A model generated the notes under the pieces. It did no database searches. It was given only the letters and a program-made list of their open reading frames with translations, and was not told where the DNA came from. Of a stretch of DNA of 64,000 nucleotides, positions 54,951-62,051 are shown piece after piece. The stretch comes from Desulfuromonas sp. CSMB_57 (lineage in GTDB: Bacteria; Desulfobacterota; Desulfuromonadia; Desulfuromonadales; Syntrophotaleaceae), in NCBI RefSeq assembly GCF_020194955.2, contig NZ_JAFCIY020000023.1, forward strand, positions 62,001-126,000, read 5' to 3'. Made by a program: the position numbers and the translations under genes. Each line of letters begins with the position of its first letter. Within the stretch, counting starts at the first letter, position 1.

Positions 54951-55013
54951 CCGCCTTCAGTCTTCAGTCTTCAGTCTTCAGTCTTCAGTCTTCAGTCTTC
55001 TGTCTTCAGTCTT
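54951..55013. repeat. Heptamer tandem array (9 units)
   Basis: One CCGCCTT, six perfect CAGTCTT, one CTGTCTT and one CAGTCTT in unbroken register. It lies in the divergent gap between the MFS and sensor-kinase genes, inverted relative to the array at 54811. Confidence 0.92.
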
Positions 55014-55068
55014 CCTGTGCTATGGTCTGAACGTTGTCGCGAAGTTCCCTTTCCCGTTCTGCTTTTGA

Positions 55069-56580
55069 ATGGTTCAAGCCATGCCGCGTACCCATGGCCT
55101 GCGGGCGGAAATCGCCTTGCATCTGGTGTTTCTGGTTGGAGCGGCCCTGCTCATGGGCGGTTTTCTGCTGCTGCGTTTGGGTGAGCGGGAGCTGGTCGAC
55201 CAGCGTGCCGCCATGCTGACCGGTACCATGCAACAGTTGGCCGAGCTGCCCCTTGAAACCGATGCTAATCACTCTGATGAAATGCGTTTGCGCCAGGTGG
55301 CGAGCCGCTTCCATGGTTTGCCGGGACTGATTTCCCTGGAACTCTGGCAGGCGGCGGCGGGAGGCTATCAGCCACTGGATGGTCTGCCGGTCCCACCGCC
55401 GGGCAGGGACTCCGGTGAATCCGCGGCAATGCGTTATTGGCTGGATGGTCCCAGGATGGAAATCGTCTATCCGACCCTCTGGCTGCCGGGATTCGGGTCC
55501 GGAACACCGGGGGTCCGGATCATGCTGCCCCTGTCCCAAGGCGGGCGTTCCGTCGGTCTGGCCCGGGCGCATTTCTCCCTGGCCGATGTCGCCGGCCGGT
55601 TGCGGCGCGGGCAGCACCTGGTGCTGCTCTATGCTCTGTTGTATGCCGTTGTGGTCCTATGGTGCGGCCTCTATCTGCTGCAGCGCCATGTGGTAAAGCC
55701 GACGCGGAAATTGCTTGATTCCACTCGCCAGGTTGCCGCCGGCGATCTCACCGTCCTGGTCCCGGAACAGGGGCCGCGAGAAATCGCCGACCTGGGCGCG
55801 TCCTTCAACGCCATGGTCGGTGCTCTGCGCGACAGCCGCCGGAGCACCGAGGAGCATATCTTCTCCCTGCAGGCCGCCAACCGCGAGTTGCAACAGACCC
55901 GGGACGAACTGGTGCGATCGGCCAAGATGGCCACCGTCGGCCATCTGGCCGCCGGCATGGCCCATGAAATCGGCAATCCCCTGGCCGCCATCGTTGGCTA
56001 CCTGGATCTGATCAAAACCGGGACCGACCAGGGGGTGGCGGACCTGGCAGAACGGGCTTCCGGCGAAGCCGGACGCATCCAGCGGTTGGTGCGGGACCTG
56101 CTCGATTACGCCGCGCCGGCAGCCAGTCAAAAAGAGACCTTCGACCCCATAACGGTGGCCGCCGAAGCCTTGTCGGTGGTCGGCGGGCAGGGGCTGTTGG
56201 AAAGCCTGCCCGTCGACAATGCCTTGCCCGAGGCCTTGCCGCCGATAACCATGGTCCGCCACCAGTTGCTGCAGGTGGTCATCAATCTGTTGCTCAATGC
56301 CCGCGATGCCTGTGTCTCCTCCGGCGGCGGCATCCGCCTGGAGGGCGGCCACGATTCCGACCACGTCTGGCTGGCGGTGGCCGACCAGGGAGCCGGCATC
56401 GCTCCGGATATTCAGGCCCACATCTTCGATCCCTTCTTCACCACCAAGGCGCCGGGCAAGGGCCGCGGCTTGGGGTTGGCCGTCTGCCAGCAGATTATGG
56501 ACAGCGCCGGCGGGCGGATCAGCGTCGCATCGCAACCCGGTCTGGGTACGCGCTTCACCCTCCGGCTGCCGCCGGCATGA
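55069..56580 (+). CDS. Sensor histidine kinase (HAMP, HisKA, HATPase)
   Basis: 503 residues. Membrane helix 1 near residues 16-37, a periplasmic sensor domain to about 180, helix 2 near 185-205, HAMP (RHVVKPTRKLLDSTRQVAAGDL), a short coiled coil, then HisKA with the phospho-acceptor in MAHEIGNPLAAIVGYL (H299) and an HATPase domain with N box NLLLNARDAC, G1 DQGAGI, F and G2 boxes (FDPFFTTKAPGKGRGLGLAV). It probably phosphorylates the regulator encoded next. With only two membrane helices it is not a classical six-helix PilS. ATG 55069 or 55081 could start; neither has a clear ribosome-binding site. Confidence 0.9.
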   Translation: MVQAMPRTHGLRAEIALHLVFLVGAALLMGGFLLLRLGERELVDQRAAMLTGTMQQLAELPLETDANHSDEMRLRQVASRFHGLPGLISLELWQAAAGGYQPLDGLPVPPPGRDSGESAAMRYWLDGPRMEIVYPTLWLPGFGSGTPGVRIMLPLSQGGRSVGLARAHFSLADVAGRLRRGQHLVLLYALLYAVVVLWCGLYLLQRHVVKPTRKLLDSTRQVAAGDLTVLVPEQGPREIADLGASFNAMVGALRDSRRSTEEHIFSLQAANRELQQTRDELVRSAKMATVGHLAAGMAHEIGNPLAAIVGYLDLIKTGTDQGVADLAERASGEAGRIQRLVRDLLDYAAPAASQKETFDPITVAAEALSVVGGQGLLESLPVDNALPEALPPITMVRHQLLQVVINLLLNARDACVSSGGGIRLEGGHDSDHVWLAVADQGAGIAPDIQAHIFDPFFTTKAPGKGRGLGLAVCQQIMDSAGGRISVASQPGLGTRFTLRLPPA

Positions 56581-56623
56581 GGCGGCGATTTCTCAATTGT
56601 ACAGAGGGGCTCGCGACCCCCAC

Positions 56624-56690
56624 GCCGAGGGCCGCATGAACCCATCCCTGTGGCTTGGCCGGCGCCATCCGGGCGCCAGACACCCTCGGC
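56624..56690. repeat. GC-rich inverted repeat between kinase and regulator genes
   Basis: GCCGAGGG (56624-56631) and CCCTCGGC (56683-56690) are inverted around a GC-rich core with a further GGCGCC pair. It resembles an extragenic palindrome (REP-like) rather than a terminator, as no T tract follows. Confidence 0.45.
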
Positions 56691-56765
56691 ATGGGCGCCC
56701 CGAGTCCCCATGCTGGCCAGATTGCACAATGCTTTTGTGAGCCCTCTGCGGGCGGGAAAGAACTC

Positions 56766-58133
56766 ATGAAGGTTGCGAAGGATGGCATGGCGTTGAAAAA
56801 CGTGTTGGTGGTGGACGACGAACCCGCCATGCGGCACATGCTGCAACTGGTGCTGGAACGAGCCGGATTCCAATACGGTGAGGCCGCCAACGGCGCGGCT
56901 GCTCTGGATCTGCTGCAAGGACAATCCTGGGATGCCGTGCTGTGCGACATCCGCATGCCGGAAATGGACGGTCTTGACTTCCTGCGCCAGGCCCTGGCCC
57001 GGGGACTGGCGGTGCCGGTCATCATGATGAGCGCCTTCGGCACCATCGATACGGCCGTCGAATGCCTCAAACTGGGCGCCTTCGATTATATTTCCAAGCC
57101 TTTCAAGCCCGACGAAGTGGTGGTGACTCTGCGCAAGGCGGAGGAGCGCCTGCGTCTGCAAAAGGAAAATGCCCTGCTGCGCCAGGAACTGGCCGGCAAG
57201 GCCGGTGAGCAGGAGATGCTCTACGGCAGCCCCGTCATGGCGGAGGTCATGGGCCTGGTGCATCGGGTGGCGCCCACCCCCTCGTCGGTGTTGGTCTGCG
57301 GTGAAACCGGCACGGGCAAGGAACTGGTGGCCCGCGCTCTGCACCGGCAGAGCCCTCGGGCCCATCGCCCATTTGTCGCGGTCAATTGCGGCGCCATCAG
57401 TCCCGGGCTGGTGGAGAGCGAGTTTTTCGGCCACGCCCGCGGCGCCTTTACCGGTGCCGAGCAGGCCCACGCCGGGCTGTTCGGCGCCGCCCACGGCGGC
57501 ACCCTGTTTTTGGATGAGATCGGCGAACTGCCCATGGAGATGCAGCCCAAGCTGCTGCGGGTGCTGCAGGAGGGTGAATTGCGGCCCGTCGGCAGCGTCC
57601 AGTCCCGGCGCATCGATGTCCGAGTGGTGGCCGCCACGGCCCGGAATCTGCGCGCCGAAATCGACGGCGGGCGCTTCCGTCGCGACCTGTTTTACCGTCT
57701 GGCCGTGGTGGAAATCAACATGCCGCCTCTGCGGGAACGGGGTGAGGATATCTCCCTGCTTGCCGAACATTTTCTGCACCGCATCGCATTGCGTGAAAAC
57801 CGGGCCGCGCCCGCTCTGGAGTCGGACATCCTGGCCCTGCTGCAGAACTACCCGTGGCCGGGCAATGTTCGGGAATTGGCCAATTTCATGGAGAAGGCCA
57901 TGATCTTCTGTCGTGGCGGCCAACTCAAGGCGGAAGACCTGCCATGGGAACTCCGACGCCGGGAACGGGCCGTTCAGGACGACTACTCTCTGAAAGCTGC
58001 TTTGTACCGTCTGGAAAAGGAATACATTCTCAAGGCCCTGCGGCATTGCGACGGCAACCGCACCCAGGCTGCCCAATTGCTGGAAATCAGCCTGCGCAAC
58101 CTGCAATACAAGCTCAAGGAATACGGGCTCTGA
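56766..58133 (+). CDS. Sigma54-dependent response regulator (NtrC/PilR type)
   Basis: 455 residues in three domains. Receiver: acidic pair in VVDDEPAM and phospho-acceptor D61 in LCDIRMPEMDG. AAA+ domain: Walker A CGETGTGKELVARAL (about residues 179-190), the sigma54-contact loop GAFTGA at 226-231, and Walker B TLFLDEIGELP. C-terminal Fis-type helix-turn-helix (DGNRTQAAQLLEISLRNLQYKL). The intact GAFTGA means it can activate sigma54 promoters. One such promoter lies at 58931-58948 in front of fimT2. ATG 56787 has AAGGA close by and is an alternative start. Confidence 0.93.
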   Translation: MKVAKDGMALKNVLVVDDEPAMRHMLQLVLERAGFQYGEAANGAAALDLLQGQSWDAVLCDIRMPEMDGLDFLRQALARGLAVPVIMMSAFGTIDTAVECLKLGAFDYISKPFKPDEVVVTLRKAEERLRLQKENALLRQELAGKAGEQEMLYGSPVMAEVMGLVHRVAPTPSSVLVCGETGTGKELVARALHRQSPRAHRPFVAVNCGAISPGLVESEFFGHARGAFTGAEQAHAGLFGAAHGGTLFLDEIGELPMEMQPKLLRVLQEGELRPVGSVQSRRIDVRVVAATARNLRAEIDGGRFRRDLFYRLAVVEINMPPLRERGEDISLLAEHFLHRIALRENRAAPALESDILALLQNYPWPGNVRELANFMEKAMIFCRGGQLKAEDLPWELRRRERAVQDDYSLKAALYRLEKEYILKALRHCDGNRTQAAQLLEISLRNLQYKLKEYGL

Positions 58134-58179
58134 TGGAAAGGGTAAGATACTTTGATCAATTGCAAATAATTTAAAAAAC

Positions 58180-58207
58180 TTGTCCATTAAAAAAATTAAT
58201 GTATAAT
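58180..58207 (+). promoter_or_regulatory. Putative sigma70 promoter of fimT1
   Basis: TTGTCC (58180-58185), 16-base A/T spacer and a perfect TATAAT (58202-58207). The start site would be near 58214, about 44 bases before the fimT1 ATG. Confidence 0.7.
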
Positions 58208-58257
58208 CGTCTCCTGCTGTCGCGCGTGTTCGACCAAAACGCACCCGGGAGGAAGCG

Positions 58258-58815
58258 ATGCCCTCGAAAAGTTCTTTTCATGGCAGAAGTTCCGGACTGA
58301 CCCTGCTGGAACTCATCGTCACCCTGACCGTAGTCGGAATCCTGTTGACCATTGCCGTGCCCAATCTCAACGCCCTGCTCCAGGGACAGGCGACGGCCAC
58401 TACGGCGGACAACTTGGCTGTATCGCTGGCCTATGCCCGACAGGAAGCCGTCACCCGCTGTCGACGGGTCGCTTTGTGCCCCAGTGTCGATGGCGAAAAC
58501 TGTGTGACCGGCACGGGTCGCTGGGAAGAGGGCTGGATCGTCTTCATCGACGACGATGAGGATTTTATCCGCGCTCCAAACGAGGAGCTGCTGCGGGTCG
58601 GCAACCCCGGCGGCGCCGGAACCACCCTGCGCACCAGCGCCAATTTCCGCGACGGGTTGGCCTATTTGCCCCTGGGCAACAGTCTCGGCCGGACCGGCCT
58701 GGCCACCGGCACTTTCCGCATCTGCGACAGTCGTGGCGCGAATAGCGGCATATCCCTCATCATCGCTCGCGGCGGGCGAGTCCGGCGGGACCGAGGCACC
58801 AGCCAATGCCCGTAA
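58258..58815 (+). CDS. fimT: Type IV pilus minor pilin, FimT/GspH family (copy 1)
   Basis: 185 residues. A type III (class) prepilin leader ends before the cleavage site in RSSG|LTLLELIVTLTVVGILL: Gly at -1, Glu at +5, then the hydrophobic helix. The GspH/FimT beta domain follows, with SLAYARQEAVTR near residues 58-69 and two cysteines. Minor pilins prime pilus assembly at the tip. GGGAGGAAG lies directly before ATG 58258. It is followed by 183 non-coding bases containing a heptamer array and a sigma54 promoter, so it is probably a separate transcript from the following genes. Confidence 0.88.
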   Translation: MPSKSSFHGRSSGLTLLELIVTLTVVGILLTIAVPNLNALLQGQATATTADNLAVSLAYARQEAVTRCRRVALCPSVDGENCVTGTGRWEEGWIVFIDDDEDFIRAPNEELLRVGNPGGAGTTLRTSANFRDGLAYLPLGNSLGRTGLATGTFRICDSRGANSGISLIIARGGRVRRDRGTSQCP

Positions 58816-58838
58816 CCGGTTGACAATTGCCGTCGCCG

Positions 58839-58855
58839 GTGCGCAATATTTGCAC
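58839..58855 (+). promoter_or_regulatory. Possible upstream activator site for the sigma54 promoter
   Basis: GTGC and GCAC are inverted with nine bases between them, the centre being AT-rich. It sits about 110 bases before the predicted sigma54 start, a usual distance for NtrC-type enhancer sites. Only one copy is seen, so this is a weak call. Confidence 0.25.
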
Positions 58856-58886
58856 GGCACGACGAACTGAGCAGAGCCTTGGCCGC

Positions 58887-58920
58887 GCCTTCAGCCTTCA
58901 GTCTTCGGCCTTCAGTCTGC
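58887..58920. repeat. Heptamer array between fimT1 and fimT2
   Basis: Units CGCCTT, CAGCCTT, CAGTCTT, CGGCCTT and CAGTCTG in register. It lies 11 bases before the sigma54 promoter. Confidence 0.85.
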
Positions 58921-58930
58921 CTCACCCCCT

Positions 58931-58948
58931 TTGGCTCGAATTTTGCTT
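58931..58948 (+). promoter_or_regulatory. Sigma54 (-24/-12) promoter of the fimT2-pilV-pilW-pilX-pilY1 cluster
   Basis: TTGGCTCG at 58931-58938, then four bases and TTGCTT at 58943-58948. GG (58933-58934) and GC (58945-58946) are ten bases apart, the required spacing. It differs from the consensus TGGCACG-N4-TTGC by one base. The start would fall near 58958, about 41 bases before fimT2. Confidence 0.8.
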
Positions 58949-58998
58949 AAATAATGAATTGTAATTTTTGATTTCCAAAATCCATCCGAGGAGCTCCC

Positions 58999-59553
58999 AT
59001 GATGCGATCCATGCGTCATCCCCTGCGAAAATTTTCAAGATCGCCGGCCGGATTGACCCTCATCGAACTGATTGTCACCCTAGTCATATTGGGCATTCTG
59101 CTGACCATTGCCATTCCCCTCATGCGCCCCTTGGTTCGCAGCACCAACCTGACCTCTTCCGCCAATTCTTTTGTTGCCGCTCTCAATTATGCCCGCAGCG
59201 AGGCGGTAACTCGCGGCGCCAGGGTGGTTGCCTGCGCCAGCAGCAACCCCATGGCCAATCCGCCCGCCTGCAGTAACAACGCCAATTGGCAGACCGGATG
59301 GCTGGTATTTTTAGATAGCAACGAAAATAACACCTACCAGGCTGCCAACGATACTCTGTTGCGTGTGGCTGGGCCTATTGGCGGCGATTTGACCCTCGCC
59401 GGTGCCAATCCTGCTGTCGCATTCACGAATTTAGGCGCGGCCATCGCGGGTAGTGGCAACTATATTGTTTGCGGTTCGGGGTTGAACCGCTGGACCGTCA
59501 ATGTCACCGCATCTGGCCGGATTAATAATCAAAGGGGGGCAGTATGTCCTTGA
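58999..59553 (+). CDS. fimT: Type IV pilus minor pilin, FimT/GspH family (copy 2)
   Basis: 184 residues, a paralogue of the gene at 58258. Prepilin motif RSPAG|LTLIELIVTLVILGILL with Glu at +5, FimT core VAALNYARSEAVTRGARVVAC, and a similar C-terminal end RINNQRGAVCP (copy 1: RVRRDRGTSQCP). Compared with copy 1 the middle is rich in Asn and Ala. GAGGAG precedes ATG 58999. The stop overlaps pilV by ten bases. It is the first gene behind the sigma54 promoter. Confidence 0.9.
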   Translation: MMRSMRHPLRKFSRSPAGLTLIELIVTLVILGILLTIAIPLMRPLVRSTNLTSSANSFVAALNYARSEAVTRGARVVACASSNPMANPPACSNNANWQTGWLVFLDSNENNTYQAANDTLLRVAGPIGGDLTLAGANPAVAFTNLGAAIAGSGNYIVCGSGLNRWTVNVTASGRINNQRGAVCP

Positions 59554-60023
59554 GGCTTCATAATGCCGCCGTCGGCCGCCGCTATTCCCAGGAGTCCGGT
59601 TTCAGCCTGGTCGAGGTGTTGGTTGCGTTGATGATACTGACGGTCGGTTTGCTTGGTCTGGCCGGCCTGCAGGGGCGGGGACTCCGCGACAGCCAAAGCG
59701 CTCTGGTGCGTTCCCGGGCCGTGCAATGCGCCGAAGATATTCTGGATCGCATGCGGGCCAATCGGGCCAATGCCGGAGCTTATGCTGTCGGTATCGGCGC
59801 GCCCGGGCCCGATGAATGGGATGATATGGATGGCTTGCTTGCTGAATTGAGCGGTTATGCAGGAATCGTTCAGACTGACTTGGGCGAATGGAAGTTCAGC
59901 CTCGCCCAATCCTTGCCCGAAGGCGACGGTTCGGTGGCGGTCAACGGCAACCTTACGACCGTCGTGGTGCAGTGGACCGAATCGGGCGAGGCGCAAACCG
60001 TAACTGTGGTGACGAGGTTATGA
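59544..60023 (+). CDS. pilV: Type IV pilus minor pilin PilV
   Basis: 159 residues. Prepilin motif QESG|FSLVEVLVALMILTVGLLGLAGLQ with Glu at +5 and the PilV-typical helix ending in GLQ. The region RAVQCAEDILDRMRANRANA near residues 60-80 is the conserved PilV block. It overlaps fimT2 by ten bases and pilW by four. PilV, PilW and PilX form the tip complex with PilY1. Confidence 0.92.
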   Translation: MSLRLHNAAVGRRYSQESGFSLVEVLVALMILTVGLLGLAGLQGRGLRDSQSALVRSRAVQCAEDILDRMRANRANAGAYAVGIGAPGPDEWDDMDGLLAELSGYAGIVQTDLGEWKFSLAQSLPEGDGSVAVNGNLTTVVVQWTESGEAQTVTVVTRL

Positions 60024-61114
60024 TGAACTGTCAAAAAATGTTTTTCAGGCGCCTGGTGTCGCAGACCGGCATCACTTTGGTGGAAATGCTGGTGGCAATG
60101 GTGATTGGGCTCATACTGGCCGGCGGTATTTACCAAGTATTTGTCGGCAGTTCGGAAAGCTATCAACTGAACACGCAACTGGCGCGGGTGCAGGAGAGCG
60201 GTCGCTTTGCCATGCAACTCCTGCGGCAGGAAATTCGCGGTGCGGGTTACCTGGGCTGTGCACAGGATGTGGACGCCTATACCTCGTTGCTCAACAATTC
60301 AAATTTCTATCTCTTTGAGTTCAACAACGCCATTTACGGCCTTGAAGCTACCGGCAACAATACCTGGGCTGACAATTCCCAAGGTTTCACCCAGGCGCAA
60401 CTCGGGACCCAGTTGGCCATCGATACTCCCCTGAGTGGAAGTGATATTGTCGTTATTCGAGGTGTTTTCGGTGGCAATATTACCATGTATACGGAAATGC
60501 CTCCTCCTTCGGCGGATATGAAAGTTGCGAACGCTGCTGGCATTATTAACGACAATGACATTCTGATGATCTCGGACTGCAGCCATGCATCCGTTTTTCA
60601 AGTGAGCAGTTTTAATCCAAATAACGGCAACCTCGTTTACAATACCGGCGGCAATTACGTTCTGGGTGATGCGGGGTTTCCAGGGAATGCCACCAAAATT
60701 CTGGGTCATGACTATAAAATCGGAGCTGAGATTGTCCGAATCCGCAGCGCGGTATTTTTCATCCGACTCAATCCTGGCAATCAACCTGCCTTATATATGA
60801 AAGAAGGCGTCGCTCCTGCCGTCGAGCTCGTCGAGGGTGTGGAAAGCATGCAGATTCGCTACGGTGAGGATACCAATAACGACGGTACGGTCGATACTTA
60901 TGTCAATGCCAATCAGGTCGGAAACTGGGAGAGGGTGCGCAGCGTTCGCATCGGCTTGCTGTTGCGCAGCACGGCCGAAGCGGGGCGTGGACCCGTTGAC
61001 AATAATGTCTACGATGTTTCCGGCGATGGCAATGACGATTTCGGACCGGTTGGCGACCGGCGCTTGCGATTGGTCATGAGCGGCACCGTCGGCTTGCGCA
61101 ACCGCCTTCGTTAA
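60020..61114 (+). CDS. pilW: Type IV pilus minor pilin PilW
   Basis: 364 residues. Prepilin motif SQTG|ITLVEMLVAMVIGLILAGGIYQVF with Glu at +5, followed by LARVQESGRFAMQLLRQEIRGAGYLGC, the conserved PilW region. The C terminus RLRLVMSGTVGLRNRLR also fits the family. The middle is Asn-rich and mildly AT-rich. ATG 60020 or 60023 can start; the longer open frame upstream is inside pilV. pilX begins at its stop. Confidence 0.92.
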   Translation: MMNCQKMFFRRLVSQTGITLVEMLVAMVIGLILAGGIYQVFVGSSESYQLNTQLARVQESGRFAMQLLRQEIRGAGYLGCAQDVDAYTSLLNNSNFYLFEFNNAIYGLEATGNNTWADNSQGFTQAQLGTQLAIDTPLSGSDIVVIRGVFGGNITMYTEMPPPSADMKVANAAGIINDNDILMISDCSHASVFQVSSFNPNNGNLVYNTGGNYVLGDAGFPGNATKILGHDYKIGAEIVRIRSAVFFIRLNPGNQPALYMKEGVAPAVELVEGVESMQIRYGEDTNNDGTVDTYVNANQVGNWERVRSVRIGLLLRSTAEAGRGPVDNNVYDVSGDGNDDFGPVGDRRLRLVMSGTVGLRNRLR

Positions 61115-61635
61115 TGGGGGAGATGATGATGCTTCATAGTGCAGCCAACAACAGGGGCGCGGTGTTGGTCACCGGCCTGATTATTCTGGTGGTGCTGTCC
61201 CTCATTGGTCTGGTCGCCATGCAGAGTACCACCTTGCAGGAGCGCATGGCCGGCAACCTGGAACAGCGTGATGCGGCTTTTCAGGCGGCCGAAGCCGGTT
61301 TGCGGGGCGCCGAGGAATGGCTTAACAGCGTCGTTATCTTGCCTGCCTTCGACAGTACCTGCAATAACGGCCTCTGCAAGCCCAAAACCGATGGCACGGT
61401 ATGGTGGAAAACCCTGGATTGGAACAATCCGGCCAAATATCGCACCTACCAGGAAGGCAATATCTCTGCCCGGTATATTATCGAACATGTGGCAAATACC
61501 AACATAACGGGTAGCGATTCAGTAAAATTTGCACCGGTTCCTGAGGAGGGGGCAGGTGTTTACAGAATTATCAGTCGTGGAATCAGCCCCAACGGGTTGG
61601 TAGAAGTTATTTTGCAGACCACATTTGTTCGTTAG
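61114..61635 (+). CDS. pilX: Type IV pilus minor pilin PilX
   Basis: About 170 residues. The N-terminal helix GAVLVTGLIILVVLSLIGLVAMQST and the downstream ERMAGNLEQRDAAFQAAEAGLRGAEEWL are the PilX N-terminal signature. As usual for PilX, the classical G|F(x3)E prepilin site is not obvious (NNRG|AVLV, no Glu at +5). The ATG at 61114 overlaps the pilW stop; GGGGGAG (61116-61122) favours one of the ATGs at 61123, 61126 or 61129 as the actual start. Confidence 0.88.
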   Translation: MGEMMMLHSAANNRGAVLVTGLIILVVLSLIGLVAMQSTTLQERMAGNLEQRDAAFQAAEAGLRGAEEWLNSVVILPAFDSTCNNGLCKPKTDGTVWWKTLDWNNPAKYRTYQEGNISARYIIEHVANTNITGSDSVKFAPVPEEGAGVYRIISRGISPNGLVEVILQTTFVR

Positions 61636-61672
61636 ATTGTAATTTATAAATTAGTAAAAATTCGGAGGCTAT

Positions 61673-62026
61673 ATGATTCTAAATAGGACAAAAATGTCAA
61701 AATTAACTGCTTTGAAGATTTTTATCGCAACGCAGTTTATCCTTTTTTGTGCCAGTGCTTCATTTTCCGCCCAATCGAGTGGATATATTACTAGGGTAGA
61801 GCCTTTGTTGAACATGGTGGCGATTGATGGTCGGTTAAGCGAAGTATCAGGCGAGGCCAAGATTTATCGAGGTTTTTCTGAAAAAAATACAGAAAATATC
61901 AATTCTGTTCGTATAAATAATTACGTTATGTATAGAGTGTATAAAAATAAAATTGTCGAATTGAGAATTTTTGACAACCCAATTGATCCGGTTCGAATTG
62001 TTCCTTTGGTGGAAAGTTCCAAATAA
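61673..62026 (+). CDS. Small exported protein, PilY2-like
   Basis: 117 residues. A signal peptide spans residues 1 to about 33 (KIFIATQFILFCASASFS, cleavage near SFSA-Q). The mature part reads SGYITRVEPLLNMVAIDG, a short beta-rich domain with alternating hydrophobic residues. Size, export and position beside pilY1 resemble PilY2 of Pseudomonas, but sequence similarity is modest and the order is reversed (before pilY1). GGAGG precedes ATG 61673. The gene is very AT-rich, unlike pilX before it. Confidence 0.6.
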   Translation: MILNRTKMSKLTALKIFIATQFILFCASASFSAQSSGYITRVEPLLNMVAIDGRLSEVSGEAKIYRGFSEKNTENINSVRINNYVMYRVYKNKIVELRIFDNPIDPVRIVPLVESSK

Positions 62027-62051
62027 TTTTTCTATTTGAGGAATTAAAATA

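Noticed and set aside
53544-55013. Heptamer arrays as a CRISPR
   Set aside because: The unit is seven bases with no spacers, and no cas gene is present.
58150-58165. A sigma54 promoter in front of fimT1 (TTGC at about 58160)
   Set aside because: No GG at the required distance upstream; the TATAAT promoter explains the gene better.
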